12,280 nucleotides of DNA from DATEJJ01 sp039649115 (GTDB lineage Bacteria; Actinomycetota; Actinomycetes; Mycobacteriales; Micromonosporaceae), in the NCBI GenBank assembly GCA_039649115.1, contig JBBWZQ010000153.1, forward strand, positions 1 to 12,280. The letters run 5' to 3'. Both the position numbers and the translations under genes were made by a program. A model generated the notes under the pieces. The model was not told the DNA's origin and ran no database searches. It was given only the letters and a program-made list of their open reading frames with translations. Below are positions 7,944-12,280 of this stretch, in pieces; position 1 is the first letter of the stretch, and every line of letters starts with the position of its first letter.

Positions 7944-9257
7944 TCAGTCCACGGCCGGGCGGACAAGCCAGCGGGAGCGGCGTGGCGACGGGCCGCCGGC
8001 CGCCTGGGACCGGCGGGAGATCTGCACCGACAGCAGGGCGGCCAGCAGGCACAGGGCACCCGCGCCGTACCAGGCGAGGTCGTAGGTGCCCAGCCGGTCG
8101 CGGACCAGGCCGGCGGCGGTCGCGGCCAGCGCGGCGCCGATCTGGTGCGAGGCGAAGACCCAGCCGAACACCACCGGCGCGTCGGCGCCGAAGCGCTCCC
8201 GGCACAGCGCGATCGTCGGCGGCACGGTGGCCACCCAGTCCAGGCCGTAGAAGAGGATGAAGACCAGCATGCTCGGGTGCGGGCTGGCCGCGAACAGGTC
8301 CGGCAGGACCAGGAGGGACAGGCCGCGCAGGAGGTAGTACCCGCCGAGCAGCCAGCGCGAGTCGACCCGGTCGGTGAGCCAGCCCGAGGCGACGGTGCCG
8401 GCGATGTCGAAGATGCCGACGAGGGCGAGCAGTCCGGCGGCCGTCGTCTCCGGCATGCCGTGGTCGTGGGCGGCCGGGATGAAATGGGTACCCATGAGCC
8501 CGTTGGTGCTCGCACCGCAGATCGCGAAGCCGCCCGCCAGGAGCCAGAAGGTGCCGGTACGCGACGCGGTGCGCAGCGCGCCCACCGCCCGGCCCGCGGC
8601 ACCCGGCCCGGCCGGCGCGGGCGTCACCACCTCGGTCGCGCCGTACGCCGGCAGGCCCACGTCGCTCGGGTGGTCGCGCAGCAGCCAGATCACCAGCGGC
8701 ACGACCGCCACCGCGGCCCCGGTCACGACGAGCGCGGCACTGCGCCACCCGTGCGAGGTGGCCAGTCGGGCCAGCACCGGCAGAAAGATCAACTGACCGG
8801 TCGCCCCGGCCGCGGTGAGGACCCCGGTGACGACGCCGCGCCGCGCGACGAACCAGCGACCGGTCACGGTGGCCACGAACGCGAGGGCCATGGATCCGGT
8901 ACCCAGCCCGACGAGCACTCCCCAGCACAGCACCAGTTGCCAGCTGGCGCGCATGAACACGGTCAGGCCGCTGCCGGCGGCGACCAGCAACAGGGCGACC
9001 GATACCACCCGGCGCATGCCGAACCGCTCCATGAGAGCGGCGGCGAACGGCGCGGTCAGGCCGAACAGCAGCAGGTTGACCGAGACGGCGGCGGATATCG
9101 TGCCGCGCGACCAGCCGAACTCGTCCTGGAGCGGGGTGATCAACACGCCGGGCGTGGCCCGGAAGCCGGCCGCCCCCACGATCGCCACGAACGAGACCGC
9201 CGCCACCCACCAGGCCCGGTGCAGCCGCCGCCGGGTGTCCACCATCGTCGTCGTCAC
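7944..9257 (-). CDS. MFS transporter, monocarboxylate/oxalate-formate-like type
   Basis: This 437-residue protein has about twelve hydrophobic segments in two groups of six, separated by a cytoplasmic loop near residues 200-235. Segment 1 ends in FRATPGVLITPLQDEFGWSR, a pattern common in monocarboxylate/oxalate-formate-like MFS porters; ERFGMRRV between helices 2 and 3 is the MFS motif A position. GTG at 9257 has GGAGG 8 bases upstream, so I prefer it to the ATG four codons later. The C terminus is basic and cytoplasmic. It is the first gene of an operon with lhgO, so import or export of a hydroxy- or dicarboxylic acid, possibly 2-hydroxyglutarate or a related compound, is a reasonable inference. 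The sequence alone does not give the substrate. Confidence 0.85.
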   Translation of the reverse strand: MTTTMVDTRRRLHRAWWVAAVSFVAIVGAAGFRATPGVLITPLQDEFGWSRGTISAAVSVNLLLFGLTAPFAAALMERFGMRRVVSVALLLVAAGSGLTVFMRASWQLVLCWGVLVGLGTGSMALAFVATVTGRWFVARRGVVTGVLTAAGATGQLIFLPVLARLATSHGWRSAALVVTGAAVAVVPLVIWLLRDHPSDVGLPAYGATEVVTPAPAGPGAAGRAVGALRTASRTGTFWLLAGGFAICGASTNGLMGTHFIPAAHDHGMPETTAAGLLALVGIFDIAGTVASGWLTDRVDSRWLLGGYYLLRGLSLLVLPDLFAASPHPSMLVFILFYGLDWVATVPPTIALCRERFGADAPVVFGWVFASHQIGAALAATAAGLVRDRLGTYDLAWYGAGALCLLAALLSVQISRRSQAAGGPSPRRSRWLVRPAVD

Positions 9258-9328
9258 CGGATCATCCTCCGTGCCCGCTCCGGTGATCCACGAGTGGCCC
9301 GAATGCCAACATGTGCAAGAATCAGGCC
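9258..9328. promoter_or_regulatory. Divergent regulatory gap between the MFS operon and the GlxA-type regulator
   Basis: These 71 bases must carry both outward promoters. An inverted repeat CCAC-GA-GTGG sits at 9288-9297, near the centre. On the minus strand TTGCACATGTTGGCA reads as an imperfect direct repeat (TTGCAC/TTGGCA). Either could be an operator for the regulator. I could not place convincing -10 and -35 pairs on either strand. Confidence 0.35.
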
Positions 9329-10291
9329 ATGACTCCCCATCAGGTCGCCGTCCTGGCACTGGACGGGGTGGTCACCCTTGATCTCGGGGTACCGCCGCAG
9401 GTCTTCGGCGCCGCCCGGTACCCGGATCTGAAGCGCCTCTACGAGGTGCGCGTCTGCACGCCCGACGGCGGCCCGGTGCGCGCGGCGGCGGGCTTCTCGA
9501 TCGTCCCCGACCACGGCCTGGACCTGCTCGACCGCGCCGACACGGTGATCGTGCCCGGCGTCCACGTCCAGTCCCCGGACCTCGCCGGCACGCCCGCGGT
9601 CCACGAGGCGCTGCGCGCGGCGGCCGGCCACGCCCGCGTGATGTCCATCTGCACCGGCGCCTTCGTGCTGGCCAGCGCCGGCCTGCTGGACGGCCGGCCG
9701 GCGACCACGCACTGGGCGCACGCGCAGCGCTTCCGCGAGCTCTACCCCGAGGTGCGGCTGGATCCCGACGTGCTGTTCGTGGACGACGGCGACGTGCTGA
9801 CCTCCGCCGGCGTCGCGGCCGGCATCGACCTGTGCCTGCACGTGGTGCGCCGCGACCACGGGAGCTCCGTCGCCAACCGGGCGGCGCGCCGGTGCGTGGT
9901 GCCGCCCTGGCGCGACGGTGGCCAGTCGCAGTTCATCGAGCGGCCGGTACCCTCGCCGGGCGACACCACGACGGCGGCCACCCGCGCCTGGGCGGTGGCC
10001 CACCTCGACGAGGCGCTGGAGCTGTCCACGATGGCCCGGCACGCGCAGATGAGCGTGCGCACCTTCACCCGCCGGTTCCGCGACGAGACCGGGATGAGCC
10101 CGGGCCGGTGGCTGCTGCGGCAGCGGGTCGAGCACGCGCGCCGGCTGCTGGAAACGACCGACCTGGCGATCGACCGGGTGGCGCGGCGGGCCGGCTTCGG
10201 CACGGCCGCGTCACTGCGCCAGCACCTGCACTCGACCGTGGGTGTGTCCCCCGCCGCCTACCGCCGCGCGTTCACTCCCCCTGACCGGTAG
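9329..10291 (+). CDS. GlxA-family transcriptional regulator (DJ-1/PfpI-like domain + AraC HTH)
   Basis: The 320-residue product has an N-terminal DJ-1/PfpI-like amidotransferase fold (about 5-185), with the nucleophile-elbow Cys at 108 in MSICTGAFVLASAG. HW at 128-129 occupies the place where the fold often has a His. The C-terminal AraC/XylS domain (about 215-315) has two helix-turn-helix units, LSTMARHAQMSVRTFTRRF and IDRVARRAGFGTAASLRQHL, followed by the usual GVSPAAYRR. In this family the N-terminal domain is generally thought to sense a small molecule. I used ATG at 9329 because the conserved domain begins at once. ATG at 9311 adds six residues, and neither has a good ribosome site, so leaderless translation is possible. 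Divergent placement makes it the likely regulator of the MFS-lhgO-lipoprotein operon. Confidence 0.85.
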   Translation: MTPHQVAVLALDGVVTLDLGVPPQVFGAARYPDLKRLYEVRVCTPDGGPVRAAAGFSIVPDHGLDLLDRADTVIVPGVHVQSPDLAGTPAVHEALRAAAGHARVMSICTGAFVLASAGLLDGRPATTHWAHAQRFRELYPEVRLDPDVLFVDDGDVLTSAGVAAGIDLCLHVVRRDHGSSVANRAARRCVVPPWRDGGQSQFIERPVPSPGDTTTAATRAWAVAHLDEALELSTMARHAQMSVRTFTRRFRDETGMSPGRWLLRQRVEHARRLLETTDLAIDRVARRAGFGTAASLRQHLHSTVGVSPAAYRRAFTPPDR

Positions 10292-10298
10292 CGCCCGC

Positions 10299-12161
10299 TT
10301 AGCCGGGTACCGCGACGCCGACCGTGATGTCGTTGGTACACACGGTAACCGAGGGATCTTGCACGGTCATCTCGAGCGTGTCGCCGACCGCTTCGACGAG
10401 GAAGAAGACCTGGTGCAGCCCGCGGTACACCTGGAACCAGCTCTCCTTCTTGCCGACGCTCAGGCTCGCCTGCGAGGCACCCGAACTGACGTAGCCGACG
10501 CGCACCACGTACTGCAATCCCCACGCGGAATGGGTCAGCTTGATCTGTACCGGCTGGCCGGCGCGGAACACGTAGCCGCAGGCCGTTTCGGTGCTCGGCT
10601 GGATGCCGACGCCCTGCACCTTGACATGCCGGGCGTGGCCGGAGTCGTCGAAGATCCACGGATCGACCGACTCCGTCACGAACACCGGCCGGTGCCGGGC
10701 GGGGAGGAAGAACTGGGACTGCAGGTTGTAGGGGTAGGACAGGCTGCCCTGCACGCCCTCGGGGACGGCACGGTCCAGGAAATCCGCGCCGGGGGGTAGC
10801 GCGGCCAGTTCCGCCTGCGCCGTGTGCAGGTAGTCCCGGCCCTGCTTCATCGCCCAGTAGTCGCCGAACCGTTCCGTGCTCCAGGCGGCCCCGAGTAGGT
10901 ACCCGCCGAGCAGCAGGACGAGGGTCACGGCGCCGGCCATGGGGGTGCGCAACGCCGCCGGAAAACCGGCCCACCAGGAGATCCGCGGGGCCACGACAGA
11001 CGAGTCGCGTAGGCCTACCACGGCCACGCCCGTGCACAGCGCCAGCACCACGACCGCGTCGGCGACGTACCGGGGTGCCAGCCCGGCCGCGGGACTGAAG
11101 ACGCGGCCCAGCCGGGTCGACGCGAGCATCACGGCGACCATCGCCACGTACCCGACCGGCACGATCCAGGCGCGCAGCGCGCCCCGCCGGGTCAGTGCCG
11201 TGGCGACGACGAGCGCCACCAGTGCGGCAAGGGCCAGCCAGCGTTCGATGTCGCCGGGCGCGGTGTCGGGCGCGCCGTCGCCGGCCGGCGCCCACTGCCA
11301 CGGGCCGCCGAACAGTCCGGGTATCAGCGTGGAGAACAGCAGTTGCCGCACGAACCCGCCCACCTCGGCGACCGAGGACGGCGGGTACAGCGACGACTGC
11401 GCCCGGGCCAGGTACAGCGCGAGGTACGCGCCGCTCACACCGGACAGCACCAGCCAGGCCTGCCAGTACCGGACGGCGGCGCGCAGCACGCTGCGTACCG
11501 GTCCGCCCTCGACGTACAGGCAGGCGGTCAACAGGAACACCAGCGGCGCGATCAGCAGGGACTTCTCGAAGAACAGCAGGCCGAGCACGAGGGACAGGCC
11601 AAGCGTCAGCAGGTGCCGCGGGCGGCGCGTGCGTACGTACCGGACCTGCGCGCCCACCGCCAGTACCATCGCCAGCTGCATGGGCAGCACGTTGAGCCCG
11701 GCCGCCCACCAGGAGTCGGCCTCCAGGGTCAGCGGGCTGAACAGGAACAGCGCCAGCGGGATCAGCAGCCCCCAACCCGGCCGCAGCGCTCGCCGCAGCA
11801 GCCGGTAGAACGCGATGCTCACCGCCGCCTGGCCCGCGGTCATGAGCACGACATAGGGCCAGTACGCGAGGCCGAAGGCGCGCGTGACGAGCCACGTGGC
11901 CAGCAGGCCGCCGGGCATCATGTGGTTGTTGTACAGCGCCGTGAGGTACCCGAAGGACAGGTCCATACGGGCGGCCCGCGAGGCGAGTGTGAAGTCGTCG
12001 TAGGCCAGGAACCCGCGGGTCGCGATCTGTGGCCGCCAGACCAGCTGGACCAGGATCAACGCCACGGCCACCGCGCGCACCGGATCCGCCCGGACCCACC
12101 GCGCCACCCGGCCACCGTCCCCCGTGGCCGCGCCGGTCGCGGCCGCCTCCACCACGGTCAT
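10299..12161 (-). CDS. Polytopic membrane protein, GT-C glycosyltransferase-like, with C-terminal extracytoplasmic domain
   Basis: The 620-residue protein has roughly 12-13 hydrophobic segments up to about residue 430, then a soluble tail of about 190 residues. After the first membrane segment comes LAYDDFTLASRA (Asp pair at 55-56). An Asp pair in the first outer loop is a hallmark of GT-C enzymes, which use lipid-linked sugar donors; YNNHMMPGG follows about 25 residues later. The tail contains YNLQSQFF, a Cys pair far apart, and VGYVSSG and is predicted to face outside. It has no gene partners here, so donor and acceptor are unknown; modification of cell-envelope glycans or glycoproteins would fit. 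ATG at 12161 is my choice although it lacks a ribosome site. GTG at 12185, with GGAAG 3 bases upstream, is a serious alternative. Its stop converges on the regulator with a 7-base gap. Confidence 0.7.
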   Translation of the reverse strand: MTVVEAAATGAATGDGGRVARWVRADPVRAVAVALILVQLVWRPQIATRGFLAYDDFTLASRAARMDLSFGYLTALYNNHMMPGGLLATWLVTRAFGLAYWPYVVLMTAGQAAVSIAFYRLLRRALRPGWGLLIPLALFLFSPLTLEADSWWAAGLNVLPMQLAMVLAVGAQVRYVRTRRPRHLLTLGLSLVLGLLFFEKSLLIAPLVFLLTACLYVEGGPVRSVLRAAVRYWQAWLVLSGVSGAYLALYLARAQSSLYPPSSVAEVGGFVRQLLFSTLIPGLFGGPWQWAPAGDGAPDTAPGDIERWLALAALVALVVATALTRRGALRAWIVPVGYVAMVAVMLASTRLGRVFSPAAGLAPRYVADAVVVLALCTGVAVVGLRDSSVVAPRISWWAGFPAALRTPMAGAVTLVLLLGGYLLGAAWSTERFGDYWAMKQGRDYLHTAQAELAALPPGADFLDRAVPEGVQGSLSYPYNLQSQFFLPARHRPVFVTESVDPWIFDDSGHARHVKVQGVGIQPSTETACGYVFRAGQPVQIKLTHSAWGLQYVVRVGYVSSGASQASLSVGKKESWFQVYRGLHQVFFLVEAVGDTLEMTVQDPSVTVCTNDITVGVAVPG

Positions 12162-12180
12162 GGCAGATAGACTGCCATGA
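12158..12180. promoter_or_regulatory. Perfect 9+9 inverted repeat over the GT-C-like gene start
   Basis: TCATGGCAG (12158-12166) and CTGCCATGA (12172-12180) are exact reverse complements around a five-base ATAGA spacer. On the minus strand the second arm contains the proposed ATG start of the membrane protein. It could be a repressor operator or, if transcribed, a hairpin that masks the start codon. Function is inferred only from symmetry and position. Confidence 0.5.
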
Positions 12181-12280
12181 ACCACCAACTTCCAGTACGG
12201 GCGATGCGCCCACTGCGGCCCAGCGCGGCACCGGCCTCAGCCGAAGCTGCAGCAGCACCGTGATGACCACGTTACGGGCC

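Noticed and set aside
7916..8602. Possible N-terminal extension of the oxidase to 619 residues
   Set aside because: The extension reads the transporter gene out of frame; the FAD motif begins within ten residues of the chosen GTG, as expected for the family.
12177..12280. Short plus-strand reading frames near the right edge, an ATG at 12177 (28 codons) and an ATG at 12263 running off the end
   Set aside because: Neither has a ribosome site or recognisable sequence. The second shows only six codons, one of them TTA, so it cannot be judged.

Overview
The window is chromosomal DNA from a very GC-rich actinomycete. Strong G/C third-position bias, GTG starts and an IdeR/DtxR regulator that closely resembles the Corynebacterium and Mycobacterium proteins all point that way. 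Gene content and style fit the Micromonosporaceae, but that family assignment is inference. Nine protein-coding genes fill almost all of it. I saw no tRNA, rRNA, CRISPR array, insertion sequence or phage gene.

Left block (1-6127). The 3' two-thirds or so of the conserved core of a primary-type sigma factor (SigB/HrdB-like) enters from the left edge. A 170-base spacer with a tandem repeat and hairpins follows. Next comes a minus-strand operon, read right to left: a two-domain 3-mercaptopyruvate/thiosulfate sulfurtransferase, an AcuC-type zinc lysine deacetylase and a PatA-type protein lysine acetyltransferase. The sulfurtransferase and deacetylase overlap by a 4-base GTGA, and only 3 bases separate the deacetylase from the acetyltransferase, so an acetylation 'eraser' and 'writer' appear to be made together. 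The iron-dependent repressor ideR lies divergent to this operon, with an iron-box-like sequence between them. SigB next to IdeR/DtxR is a known arrangement in mycobacteria and corynebacteria; here the acetylation operon sits between the two.

Middle block (6153-10291). A second minus-strand operon encodes an MFS carboxylate-type transporter, an L-2-hydroxyglutarate oxidase (LhgO) and a small lipoprotein, with 28- and 32-base gaps. A GlxA-type regulator (DJ-1/PfpI-like domain plus AraC helix-turn-helix) is divergent to it across about 70 bases and is the obvious candidate local regulator. This looks like a small uptake and oxidation module for a hydroxy acid; the substrate is inferred from LhgO.

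Right block (10299-12280). A roughly 620-residue polytopic membrane protein resembles a GT-C glycosyltransferase, with an early Asp-Asp motif, about a dozen membrane segments and a C-terminal extracytoplasmic domain. A perfect 9+9 inverted repeat covers its likely start codon. The last 90 bases hold no gene I can support.

Main points of interest: the coupled deacetylase/acetyltransferase operon facing ideR across an iron box; loss of the phosphohistidine in the acetyltransferase's synthetase-like half; the LhgO/MFS/lipoprotein/GlxA module; the tandem repeat over the sigma-factor stop codon; and a marked excess of the palindrome GGTACC across the window.
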